From: Armatimonadota bacterium
GTDB lineage: Bacteria > Armatimonadota > Fimbriimonadia > Fimbriimonadales > Fimbriimonadaceae
Assembly (NCBI GenBank): GCA_018268315.1
Contig: JAFDWU010000003.1
Location: forward strand, 1-64,000
Length of the DNA: 64,000 nucleotides
Reading direction: 5' to 3'
The position numbers were made by a program, and so were the translations under genes. Shown here piece by piece: positions 37,566 through 46,135 of the stretch. Numbering within the stretch: position 1 is the stretch's first letter; each line of letters starts with the position of its first letter. The notes under the pieces were generated by a model. The model ran no database searches, had not been told where the DNA came from, and was given only the letters and a program-made list of their open reading frames with translations.

Positions 37566-38119
37566 TGGCCTACCGCGACGTGCTCATCCTGAACAACAAT
37601 TACGAGCCGCTGAATGTGTGCAGCATTCGCCGCGCGATGGCCCTGATCCTGCTTGGCAAAGCAGAGCCGATTTTAGAGAGCGATGAACTGCTGCGAACCT
37701 GCTCAGGACCCAGGACCGCGCCCAGCATCCTCAAGATGCGCTACCTGGTGCGTCGGCCCATGCCCGAATTAAGGCTTTCCCGCCACTCCATCCTTGCCCG
37801 CGATAACTACACCTGCCAGTACTGCGGCGTGAAGGGGAAGGACCTGACGATCGACCACGTGGTGCCACGCTGGACCGGCGGGCCCCACACATGGGATAAC
37901 TTGGTGGCAAGCTGCCGTCGCTGCAACCTGAAGAAGGGCGATAAAACGCCGCAGCAGGCGCACATGAAGCTGAATCGCAAGCCCAAGCGCCCGCACTACA
38001 TTCCTTACCTAAGCCTGCCACTTTACTTGAAGGCGCAGAACAGGGAAGAGTGGCGCATGTACTTGCCGTACTTCCAAGAATTTGCGCGCGAAGACGAATC
38101 GCGCGAGCTTACGGCGTAG
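37565..38119 (+). CDS. HNH endonuclease family protein
   Basis: 184 residues. The HNH core follows CQYCG: LTIDHVVPRWTGGPHTWDN, then the second CxxC in CRRCNLKKGDKT. The N-terminal part (VLILNNNYEPLNVCSIRRAM) matches a widespread chromosomal HNH family thought to act in housekeeping DNA processing rather than phage defence. GGGGAGG lies upstream, partly inside the small ORF. It overlaps the convergent GerMN gene by 11 nt. Confidence 0.9.
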   Translation: MAYRDVLILNNNYEPLNVCSIRRAMALILLGKAEPILESDELLRTCSGPRTAPSILKMRYLVRRPMPELRLSRHSILARDNYTCQYCGVKGKDLTIDHVVPRWTGGPHTWDNLVASCRRCNLKKGDKTPQQAHMKLNRKPKRPHYIPYLSLPLYLKAQNREEWRMYLPYFQEFAREDESRELTA

Positions 38120-38699
38120 GCTTCTTGTTCCGAATGATCGGGGTCGGATCAGTCAGATCCGCATGCCCGAGCGTGGTAAGCGGCTTGCCTTCCGCGCTGA
38201 ACTTCACCGACTTAATGTCGGGGAACTGGGCGAGAGTCGCGGAAATTCCATCCAAGATTACTTTCTCATCGGCGGAGCCATAACCGGCGTCGATCGCGCT
38301 CGTGAAGTTCACCGTAGCCACGCCGCCATCGACGGATACGCCAAGCACCTTGGCATCGGCAGGGACCGAGGAGATAAGCCGCAGGTAGTGGTTTAACGCG
38401 AACACCATCGGGTTTTCGCCTTCCGGCAGCTTGACGGTCGCGCTATCAAACGTGACCTGCAGATCCTTGCTGTGGGGGGTCAGAACGGTAACGGATGTCG
38501 ATGCGGTTTCCTTCGGCGGTTGAGTTTGCTCGGCGGGTGGCTTCTCGCCCGGCGCCTGTTCGGTGGCTTCCTTAGATATGGCCTTGGGCAGCGGCTCATT
38601 GGCCGCATAGCGGCTGTACGCCGTCATGCTGGCTAACCCGACGCCGCTTAGCAGCAGCGCCATGATTAGCTTGGAAGTAACCTTAGTTGCCTTTGACAT
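38109..38699 (-). CDS. GerMN-domain secreted or membrane-anchored protein
   Basis: 196 residues. A signal anchor (LIMALLLSGVGLASMTAY) precedes a Pro/Glu/Thr-rich linker (about 35-70). The GerMN domain follows, with PMVFALNHYLRLISSVPADAK, VDGGVATVNFTSAI and ADEKVILDGISATLAQFP. Such domains accompany spore or cell-wall proteins. Its start overlaps the end of the upstream amidase gene by 17 nt, so it probably acts with it in peptidoglycan remodelling. Confidence 0.85.
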   Translation of the reverse strand: MSKATKVTSKLIMALLLSGVGLASMTAYSRYAANEPLPKAISKEATEQAPGEKPPAEQTQPPKETASTSVTVLTPHSKDLQVTFDSATVKLPEGENPMVFALNHYLRLISSVPADAKVLGVSVDGGVATVNFTSAIDAGYGSADEKVILDGISATLAQFPDIKSVKFSAEGKPLTTLGHADLTDPTPIIRNKKPTP

Positions 38700-40368
38700 C
38701 TCCTAGATAAACCTTGAGCCCTCGCACGATGGCATTCGAGACCACGTAGGCGAAGCTCTCTTCCGTCATACGCGCTCGATCCACCTTATTATTGATGAAT
38801 CCCATCTCAATCAGTACAGCCGGCATTTCCGCGCCCCGCAGGACCGCGAACCCGTTCGTGTAAAGCGTCGTATCGCTTCTTATTCCAAGCGACGGGATTC
38901 CATTCACTTTCTTGATTTCATCCTGAACGCACTCCGCCATCAGCTGGGAAATCGGATCGCGGCGGTGATAGTACGTCGTCGTTCCGCTTATCTGATTTTC
39001 TACGCTCGTATCGTTGATATGTACGGAGATAAAGAAATCGGCGTGGTTCTTGTTGGCCAGGCCCGGACGGTCGGGAAGGGGGATGAACTCATCGCTCTTG
39101 CGTGTCATGATGACGGTCGCGCCCTGATCCGTAAGCTTTGCCGAGAGGATCGAGGCAATCTTGAGGGTCATGTCCTTTTCGTTAAGCGAGCCGTCGGGGC
39201 TGCGCGCGCCGGTATCGCGTCCGCCATGGCCGGGGTCAACGACGATGACCTTGCCCGCCAGGTGGCCGCCGCCAATATCTGGTCTGACGACTTGGATCTG
39301 GAGTTCCTTGCCTGAGGTGCTGACCTCAACGCCGACGGGGCGGCTGAACACTAGCCGTAGCGTCGACTTGTCGGCGGTGGCTTCCTTCAGATCGGGGACT
39401 TTGGGCAACTCGTCCTTAACCAGCGCCATTTCCACGCCCGGTAGGTCGATCTCCAGCACGTCCGGCGATGGCCGGTTCACCGAAGGCTGACTGCTGATAG
39501 CCTTGAGGAACTCAAGCGTGATGAGCGTGTTGCGACCCTTGTCATAGGCGGCTTGTAGGCCGCCGTCATTCTTGTTGACCGCTGGATTGGTGGGCGCGGG
39601 AGAAGGCGGGGCTCCGGGCGTTTTTGAGGAAGCGGGGTCGTCCTTCCTCGCGATACCGCCAACGCTTCCTTCATCATCGCTCTTCGGCGTGATTGGCGCG
39701 GGAGCGGCAGGTTTGCTTTGCGGTTCATTGGAATCGGCTTCGCTCAGCTTGGTGATATCGATTTCAAGCTGCTTCGTGGCCTTGTCGATACCCTCGGGCA
39801 GTCTGTAGGCGGTGGGTGTTTCCAGCACCACGCGGACGGTGTCGTCCTTAAACTGGCTGGCGCGACCGGTATCGTCGAACGCCTGGCTGGAAGTGTCGTC
39901 CAGGATCGCATTCGGAATATCCACCACGATGCGGTCGGGATCATCGAGGGTGGTGATGACCGGCTTAACCTTTAGCGAGGTTTTGAACTGCAGCACGCCG
40001 TGAATGGCGTCTACCGAATCGACGTGGGCCAGCACGTGCAGGGAATTGTCGTCGAACCACATGGGCACGGCGCCAAGCTTCCCGGCGGCGGCCTTCATGG
40101 CAAAGCAGGGCGTGTTGGAAAACGTGCGGAAGGGCACGAGCACGCTTTTGCCTTCGAAATCGACCTCCGCGTAGGAGCCGCTTTGGCTAACTTTCCAGTT
40201 CCACTGGGACGCGGCGGAGAAGGGGACGAAACATTCATCCCCAAGGCGGACCACACCGGTTCTTACGGCGGGTTCGCCCATGTAGCGTACTTCTGCAGAG
40301 CGCAACTGCGCAACTGCTGCCGTAGCTATCACCATCCATGGACAGATACAAACGAGCATTCGCTTCAT
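38683..40368 (-). CDS. N-acetylmuramoyl-L-alanine amidase with AMIN domains
   Basis: 561 residues from ATG 40368; an ATG at 40386 is also in frame. Signal peptide (MKRMLVCICPWMVIATAAVA). Residues ~25-110 resemble a copper-amine-oxidase-N-like stalk domain. An AMIN-type domain follows (VKPVITTLDDPDRIVVDIPN), then a Pro/Ser linker and a second AMIN-like part. The Amidase_3 catalytic domain spans ~375-560, with zinc ligands in VDPGHGGRDTGA, NEKD and SVHIND and the catalytic Glu in LIEMGFINN. Cleaves peptidoglycan stem peptides, probably during cell separation. Confidence 0.93.
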   Translation of the reverse strand: MKRMLVCICPWMVIATAAVAQLRSAEVRYMGEPAVRTGVVRLGDECFVPFSAASQWNWKVSQSGSYAEVDFEGKSVLVPFRTFSNTPCFAMKAAAGKLGAVPMWFDDNSLHVLAHVDSVDAIHGVLQFKTSLKVKPVITTLDDPDRIVVDIPNAILDDTSSQAFDDTGRASQFKDDTVRVVLETPTAYRLPEGIDKATKQLEIDITKLSEADSNEPQSKPAAPAPITPKSDDEGSVGGIARKDDPASSKTPGAPPSPAPTNPAVNKNDGGLQAAYDKGRNTLITLEFLKAISSQPSVNRPSPDVLEIDLPGVEMALVKDELPKVPDLKEATADKSTLRLVFSRPVGVEVSTSGKELQIQVVRPDIGGGHLAGKVIVVDPGHGGRDTGARSPDGSLNEKDMTLKIASILSAKLTDQGATVIMTRKSDEFIPLPDRPGLANKNHADFFISVHINDTSVENQISGTTTYYHRRDPISQLMAECVQDEIKKVNGIPSLGIRSDTTLYTNGFAVLRGAEMPAVLIEMGFINNKVDRARMTEESFAYVVSNAIVRGLKVYLGDVKGN

Positions 40369-40554
40369 GCTTAGCTTTCCGCCCATTGTACATGAAGACG
40401 AAGGGAAAGATGCTGGATTGCTATGAATGTGGTTTGAAATGGTGTCGTGTTTTGGATATGGGTAAGTTTGAGCGTTATTCTTAGACTACGTTTGTTTTGT
40501 GGTTTGCGCGTGTTCCGTTTTTCCGCGTCAGCGGGTATCTTAACGCTTCGGCCC

Positions 40555-40630
40555 GGGCGATTAGCTCAGTTGGTAGAGCGCCTCGTTTACACCGAGGATG
40601 TCGGGGGTTCGAGCCCCTCATCGCCCACCA
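40555..40630 (+). tRNA. tRNA-Val (anticodon TAC)
   Basis: Cloverleaf with acceptor GGGCGAT/ATCGCCC, D-loop AGCTCAGTTGGTAGAGC, anticodon stem CTCGT with loop TTTACAC (anticodon TAC), T-arm GGGGGTTCGAGCCCC and encoded CCA. 76 nt. The accessory-looking region begins directly downstream. Confidence 0.97.
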
Positions 40631-40900
40631 TCAAATTGAGCCTGAACCGGCTCTCGGCGGAGCCATTTCGTGGTTATGCGAACCCGGTGGTCTCTTAAAT
40701 CGTCTCTCAATGAGGACATTGTGTTCTAAGAGTCAATAAGGGCAGATAATCACGACGGTTCTTGCCGCGAAGTGAAATTGGGTCGTCTCGTAGCACCCTA
40801 TTCTGTACGAACCTCGAAGCCCAGACGCGGAGTATTACCATTGCATCCTTGCGGTACGCTACAGACATTGTAGGAGGCTTCTAATATAGCTGACCAAATC

Positions 40901-42196
40901 GTGGTGCAAGAGCAAGCAGTGTGGGAGGACGAGGAGGGCCCGACTATCAATGGAGTTGCCTCCAATAAATATGGCTCCGGAAATGCGGGCTGCATAAATC
41001 TAACAACTGAGTTGCCTAACCTCCTAGATAGAGCGGTCCGCTACGAGCAAAGGCAACCGTTCGGGCCTAGACCCGCCCGAGCCAACTGGAGCGGCACCTA
41101 TCAGCTCTTCGGGAGTTCGAAGCTGAAAACCCGTATCGAGAAAGCCAAGAGTTCCGGAGCCCCAATGCCTTTGGTTCGTGTGTGCATTTTATTTGGTGTT
41201 GGCGGTGACATCAACATGTTAGGACTGCGCCACTACTTTGAGCAAGCAGACGATTGTGTGATAATTAACGTCCCGGGATGGGAGGCATCTTGGAGCCCAG
41301 ACGGTCGGCCCTGGCTCTTTGGCATTTCCGGCCAGACCCTTCCTCCCTTGGGCGAGGGCCTTAACCAGATCAAGGCTCTGTTCGATCGAACAGGAATACT
41401 CGGCGGACTGAAGTTTAAGATCACGAGCCTGGGCGCATACAGCACCGGTTATAAAGGCTTGGTACAGTCGATCAACGAGGGCCTGCTACCATTGGCCGAT
41501 CTTAATTCCGTCGTTTTTTTTGATTGCGCATACCGGATGGACAGGCCGGATCCAGCGGTAGACGATACTGAGGTGAACCTCGCGGAAACAGAAAGGAACA
41601 ATGGCCCTGACGAAGTTGACACCGGACATTCTAAATCCGCATACAACACGAAAAGGGCGCTGATGCGGATCGCGAAACAAGCCCCTGGGGCTAAGGTTGT
41701 AGCATACTTGGTCACGCCTGGCGGCAGCCCCGTTTATCTGAACCCCACGACGGCCGATAAATGGCAGTATACAGTTGATTTCCCGACGAAAATTGATCTC
41801 CGCCGCCCAACAAATGCCGCATTATCTTCAGGGGAATGCCTGTATGGAGTAGTGCTGACAAGGGTGCTTAACTTTGCCAAGAAGAAGGGCCTGGTGCGAA
41901 GAATTCCTGCAGAGTTTGAGGAGTTGTATCGTGTATTGCCAGCGCGTGGGATGATCGCTTCAGCAAATCAAACGCAAAAAACAAATGGAGCATTTAGACC
42001 CACAACTACTTTGCTGTCTTGGGGCCTCGCCAACCATGACAAAGTCAAAGCGGCCCAAGGAAGAGTAACCGAAGCGGTTGGGATAATTTCTCAGAGCCAA
42101 TTGCTGTACGGGGGAAACTACCCAACTGTAGGCAATGAGGCAGGTGCCCATCACCTAGCCGCTCTTGCGGAGTTTGCCTCGGAATTCCTGATGTAG
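40901..42196 (+). CDS. Hypothetical protein, ~431 aa, start uncertain
   Basis: Not recognised. Alternating hydrophobic strands and helices suggest an alpha/beta fold: LVRVCILFGVGGDINML, CVIINVPGWEAS, FKITSLGAYSTGYKGLVQSI and SVVFFDCAYRM. The order resembles an alpha/beta hydrolase, but there is no clean GxSxG. GTG codons at 40901 and 40904 lie over 20 nt from the only good Shine-Dalgarno, AGGAGG at 40872-40877. An ATA at 40886 (reading ATA-Ala-Asp-Gln) is at the ideal distance and in frame, so a rare ATA start adding 5 residues is possible. First gene after tRNA-Val; converges with the 901-residue gene. Confidence 0.6.
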   Translation: MVQEQAVWEDEEGPTINGVASNKYGSGNAGCINLTTELPNLLDRAVRYEQRQPFGPRPARANWSGTYQLFGSSKLKTRIEKAKSSGAPMPLVRVCILFGVGGDINMLGLRHYFEQADDCVIINVPGWEASWSPDGRPWLFGISGQTLPPLGEGLNQIKALFDRTGILGGLKFKITSLGAYSTGYKGLVQSINEGLLPLADLNSVVFFDCAYRMDRPDPAVDDTEVNLAETERNNGPDEVDTGHSKSAYNTKRALMRIAKQAPGAKVVAYLVTPGGSPVYLNPTTADKWQYTVDFPTKIDLRRPTNAALSSGECLYGVVLTRVLNFAKKKGLVRRIPAEFEELYRVLPARGMIASANQTQKTNGAFRPTTTLLSWGLANHDKVKAAQGRVTEAVGIISQSQLLYGGNYPTVGNEAGAHHLAALAEFASEFLM

Positions 42197-42712
42197 AAGA
42201 AGCTCTGTCTCGGAAGATTTTCATCCCGAGGCCCAGCCACTTGGAACGCCGCGCTACAATCCACAAGTGCGGCCGGCGAAACCGCTTGAAATACATTTGA
42301 GAGGCAAGACTATTCCTCACCCGGTCGGAAGAACGTAGCCAGCAAGGCCCACATCGCTCACCCACTTCGAACCATGAAGCGGTTGTGTTTGTTTACGTCT
42401 TGACTTCAAAACAGCCGCTTGAAAGCCCGTCTGCGGGCCGGGATTTGTTCCGTACGCTCCTCATATCAAGCTGTCCACCCGTCACCCGCGCCGACATCCT
42501 GCCGGATACGCTTTTCAAACTGTTGCCATAGGTTCCGCCAACAACGCTCGAACCGGGGCACTACTGGCAACCTCGCCGCCTGCCCGGCGGTACTATCTCC
42601 TTCTCATCGAGAGCGTTTTTCGACATCCCTACTATAGTTATTCATCGCCCGTGGAGCTGGCACTTTGGGTGGAACAATGTTGTTATTCAACTTGCCTCCT
42701 GAAATAGCAACC
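42197..42712. other. 516-nt gap without a supported gene
   Basis: Only short ORFs with no family resemblance. One imperfect inverted repeat (AAGCGGTTGT 42377 / ACAGCCGCTT to 42420) and a small GC-rich hairpin near 42428 are visible. It may be a degraded gene or a long 3' region between two convergent genes. Confidence 0.5.
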
Positions 42713-45418
42713 TCATACCTGCAAATCGAGAGGTTTATATTCGACCGCGACGATCTGATCTGTTGGAGTAATGGATATCCACTCGCTATAAGGTTTATCG
42801 GGCTCGGCTCCGTCGTCGAACGGCTTTCCGAGCGGGTTGAAGCCGTTCTCATAAAACTCATCCCTTGCAAGAGTATTCTTGAAATCAGAGTTCTGCTTTT
42901 CTAACTTTGCTATATTTAGATCAATGACCTCGCGTAGGGTCATCACGCTCCCATCGGCGTGTTTATATTCTTCTTCGCCGCCAACATAGGTCGCATTGAG
43001 AGAATCGGGATCATCTTCAATAGTCAAGATGTAATTGAGAGCCGCCCGCTCCATCCCTGGTCGAACGGGCAAGACTGCCTTGACCCACGGTGCGTTCAAA
43101 AATGCATTGCGACTAGAATCCCCATCAAGTTGGAGCAGCCATCCTAGGGAACTACCAAGAGGCGCCGGATTTGAATCTTCGGTTATTAGGTAGTTGCCCA
43201 GGCGCTTTGCTCTGCTGTCAGTGACATAAGAGATGCGGTCCATCGGCTCGATATTCGCGGCCGGATCATCGTTAGCAACGGTTCCTGAAAACGACTCCTC
43301 CGTTGTCAAGTTATAAACCGTATGAGGTTGCCACCATTCTGGAGCCACAAAGTAAAGCATTGCATCTACATCAAAAATTGCACGGATGATCTCGGAGCGG
43401 ACGTGCGCGATACGGCTATCTTCGGGAGTCATGCTCAGTTTCCACGACTCCATCATAAGCTTTCGGACAAGAGCTCGGTACACAACGGTACGCTCCTCTT
43501 CTCGCAGGTCCCAGGCTGGGCGAGACGCTATTGCATTTACATTCTTTACGCGTTGCTTAAGAGCCTCTAAAAAGGCGAGCTTGAGAATTCGAGCTTTATC
43601 TGCATTGTATGTAGCGAGGTTCTTGTTGTTAGCGTCCGTAACTTCCTTCTTTAGTGCCTCCTCATCTATTGGAATAAAGTCGATTTCAAAGTCAAGCGGT
43701 ATATCTTTACCATTGCTGAATTTCACTGAGAAGAGGATCAACTTAAACGTATCGCCCACCTGAAATATGCCGCGACGGGAATCCTTTGTCATTAGAAGGA
43801 CCGTCCCGCCGCCCCCAGCACCAACAAATCGACTTTGATGGAATTTATATTTTGGGGGCGCGTCTATCAATATCGGAACGTCGAGGCGGATCTGCTCATC
43901 ACTCTCATCTCCATCTGCAGACTCGCGATTACCGAGTTGCTGCGCTGCAGTGGGATCGAAGTTGCCGCCGTTGTTTCCAGCGTTCCACGTATAAGTTGAG
44001 TCGTTGCTTGCTCCCCTTATCGGATTGAATTGAAAGTTGAAGGTCATTTTGACTGTCTTGACCGCTTCATAAGGAATGTCGTCCGGCTTCGTTAAGCTAG
44101 ACATGTCGGGCGCACCAACAGCATCGATCATGTCAGAAAGGCAAAGATCCGAGCCGGGCTCGTCGACGTAGAATTGCCAACAAAGACGCTGACCTAAATC
44201 TTGTAATTGGACGCCAATACGCCGCATTTTTCTTCTCAGCTCGTAATTGAGCAACTTATCCGTTTGGTTGGAGATAACATGTCGCTTGCTGCTTGTGTCA
44301 ATAGTTTCCGTCGTCGTCCTAAACGTTGTCTTGAAGCTGCGCTTCAAATCTGTCGCAACTTTCTCAGTAATGTCGCGTGTCGTTTTGTGAGCGGACTCTC
44401 GACTCTGCTTTTGTACGGTGCTAACGTCGACGCTTTGGCTAGCCTTAGCCTCGAATATCGTTGCCAAGGAGAAACTCTCACCGGCGGATGCACCAACCTT
44501 GACGTTTTGCTGGTTCTCAAACTTAACTGCTTCACTAAGCTCGTCCTTGTAGTTGCTATTCTTTTCCGTATGTATTGCCTCGTCCACTAACTGCTCGAGA
44601 GACCGCTCCACCAGAACCCTTCGACTGCTGGTTTCGATAAGCTCAATTGTTGTTCCTGGAGCGAGCCAGACATGTTCAACCGGTTCGCCTAGAAAACTTC
44701 CAAGATCAAAGAAATATTGACGGTAGAGATACATATACGCGACCGGAGATAGAGCTGCGGAACTGACATCCCTTGGATCAATACCTGCGAGAGGATCATC
44801 TGCCTCAAAAATGGTGTCCAAAGCGGCGACCTTGCTCACTTGAAACAGCTTCGCCAATAGGTCAGGATTCTTCCCGTCGGCACCATCGCAAAAGTCACGT
44901 AAGAGTGAAGCAACCTGAGACTCATATTGCATGATTGCCAGAATCGGAATCGCGCTCTGCCGTGTTTGGTGTCTCTCATTGAGCGATTGCTGCACTGCAA
45001 CAAGAGCAGGTGCGTCTACAGAATCCAAGCCCGCCGCGTCGCTTACTTGTTTCCATTGGTTTCCTTGCGGCAAACGGCCTCGCTGTGAAACAAATCGCTG
45101 AACCTGGATCAAGAAGAGGTCAAGAATGCGGCTATTCCAGCACTGTGTCAGGCTTACCGCCAGTGGATGCTTCTTCGGAGTGCCGACAACAAGAGGCTCA
45201 ACAAACCGGTCTCTTGCTATATTTTGAGGGCCAGGCGCGATGTTGCCCGCTATGGTAGTTCTGATTACATCCGAGTTACTACAGATTCCCCGTGCTGAAA
45301 GCCACCTGATAATCCTTGGAGATTTCCATCCAAGTAGCGGTTGGGTTATTCCGTATAACTCGCTCGCATATGGCGGGATACCCTGAAAGTCGTCCAGATT
45401 TTTTCTTAGCTTAAACAT
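42713..45418 (-). CDS. Large unrecognised protein, ~901 aa
   Basis: ATG 45418 has AGAGAGG 6 nt upstream; the frame continues to 45493 but lacks a ribosome site there. No signal peptide or membrane segment. The N-terminal third is helical (VEPLVVGTPKKHPLAV, LSPVAYMYLYRQYFFDL). Residues ~330-400 form a Ser/Thr/Lys-rich, coiled-coil-like stretch (SRESAHKTTRDITEKV, FRTTTETIDTSS). Next comes LRRKMRRIGVQLQDLGQRLCW, and a beta-rich region with Gly runs (FVGAGGGGTVLLM). The C-terminus is acidic. Such builds occur in toxin-like or particle-associated proteins, but I cannot assign a function. Confidence 0.6.
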   Translation of the reverse strand: MFKLRKNLDDFQGIPPYASELYGITQPLLGWKSPRIIRWLSARGICSNSDVIRTTIAGNIAPGPQNIARDRFVEPLVVGTPKKHPLAVSLTQCWNSRILDLFLIQVQRFVSQRGRLPQGNQWKQVSDAAGLDSVDAPALVAVQQSLNERHQTRQSAIPILAIMQYESQVASLLRDFCDGADGKNPDLLAKLFQVSKVAALDTIFEADDPLAGIDPRDVSSAALSPVAYMYLYRQYFFDLGSFLGEPVEHVWLAPGTTIELIETSSRRVLVERSLEQLVDEAIHTEKNSNYKDELSEAVKFENQQNVKVGASAGESFSLATIFEAKASQSVDVSTVQKQSRESAHKTTRDITEKVATDLKRSFKTTFRTTTETIDTSSKRHVISNQTDKLLNYELRRKMRRIGVQLQDLGQRLCWQFYVDEPGSDLCLSDMIDAVGAPDMSSLTKPDDIPYEAVKTVKMTFNFQFNPIRGASNDSTYTWNAGNNGGNFDPTAAQQLGNRESADGDESDEQIRLDVPILIDAPPKYKFHQSRFVGAGGGGTVLLMTKDSRRGIFQVGDTFKLILFSVKFSNGKDIPLDFEIDFIPIDEEALKKEVTDANNKNLATYNADKARILKLAFLEALKQRVKNVNAIASRPAWDLREEERTVVYRALVRKLMMESWKLSMTPEDSRIAHVRSEIIRAIFDVDAMLYFVAPEWWQPHTVYNLTTEESFSGTVANDDPAANIEPMDRISYVTDSRAKRLGNYLITEDSNPAPLGSSLGWLLQLDGDSSRNAFLNAPWVKAVLPVRPGMERAALNYILTIEDDPDSLNATYVGGEEEYKHADGSVMTLREVIDLNIAKLEKQNSDFKNTLARDEFYENGFNPLGKPFDDGAEPDKPYSEWISITPTDQIVAVEYKPLDLQV

Positions 45419-45572
45419 AACAGACCTCTCTGCCAGAATTGGCACTACCAATAAATGCCTTACAGTACTATATATAGCATATTCAGCGAACACAAATGGG
45501 CACCCGACTGCTTCTAGGCGAATTCTGCAACGGCGCTGGCGGGTTCACACCGGCCGAGGTTTGATTTCCGTG

Positions 45573-46061
45573 CTAAACCGTTCCTGATTCCGACATCCTA
45601 AGCATCCATCCAATCGCAATGACGGCGAAGCTCACGACTGCAATGATAAGGGCGATCCAGCTTTTCGGATGGCCGGTGATTCTCGTCTGGATGGCATAGT
45701 ACAGGGCATAGCCAGCGAATAAAAGACCGATGCCTTTGAAGACAAAGAAGAAGATGAGTCCGAGAAGTGATCTGATGATGACCCCCACGATAATGCCCAT
45801 GTCATGCTGCTCCCAAGTCTTGACGGCAGAACTGGTATCGAATCGCGGATAGGTGGCTGCCGGTGGCTGCACGGTTCGCGAGGAGGCGGTTGGCGTTGGA
45901 AACAGCCCCGGAATTGCGCTCGCTGCCATCGTCTCTCCGGACGCTACATCCTTCAGCAGGGATTGAGGCGTAAGTCGGTTCTCCTGCGCCCACTGGCGCA
46001 GAACATCCGTGGTCACAGGGCCATACTGTTGCCCGTCGCTGCCGGTGACGAAGTATTCCAT
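45573..46061 (-). CDS. GYF-domain membrane protein
   Basis: 162 residues. An N-terminal GYF_2-like domain (EYFVTGSDGQQYGPVTTDVLRQW, LTPQSLLKDVASGE; key residues G, Y, G-P and W) is followed by a Pro/Ser linker and three hydrophobic segments (IIVGVIIRSLLGLIFFFVF, LLFAGYALYYAI, WIALIIAVVSFAVIAIGW). Lies 74 nt behind the ABC permease gene on the same strand and may be its accessory. Similar in build to the protein at 11689-12201. Confidence 0.75.
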   Translation of the reverse strand: MEYFVTGSDGQQYGPVTTDVLRQWAQENRLTPQSLLKDVASGETMAASAIPGLFPTPTASSRTVQPPAATYPRFDTSSAVKTWEQHDMGIIVGVIIRSLLGLIFFFVFKGIGLLFAGYALYYAIQTRITGHPKSWIALIIAVVSFAVIAIGWMLRMSESGTV

Positions 46062-46135
46062 TCCGAAGACTATGACATAAGTTTTTTGACAATGTCACTT
46101 GGTCGGATTTCTGATTAATCGGGTGGAACTCACTT

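Noticed and set aside
37396-37686. 96-codon frame upstream of and into the HNH gene
   Set aside because: Out of frame with HNH and lacks a ribosome site; the 46-codon ORF with TGATG coupling fits better.
40631-40885. Attachment site of an integrated element at tRNA-Val
   Set aside because: No second copy of the tRNA 3' end and no integrase found in the window.
42604-42870. 88-codon minus-strand ORF in the gap after the 431-residue gene
   Set aside because: Overlaps the 3' end of the 901-residue gene in another frame and shows no family-like composition.
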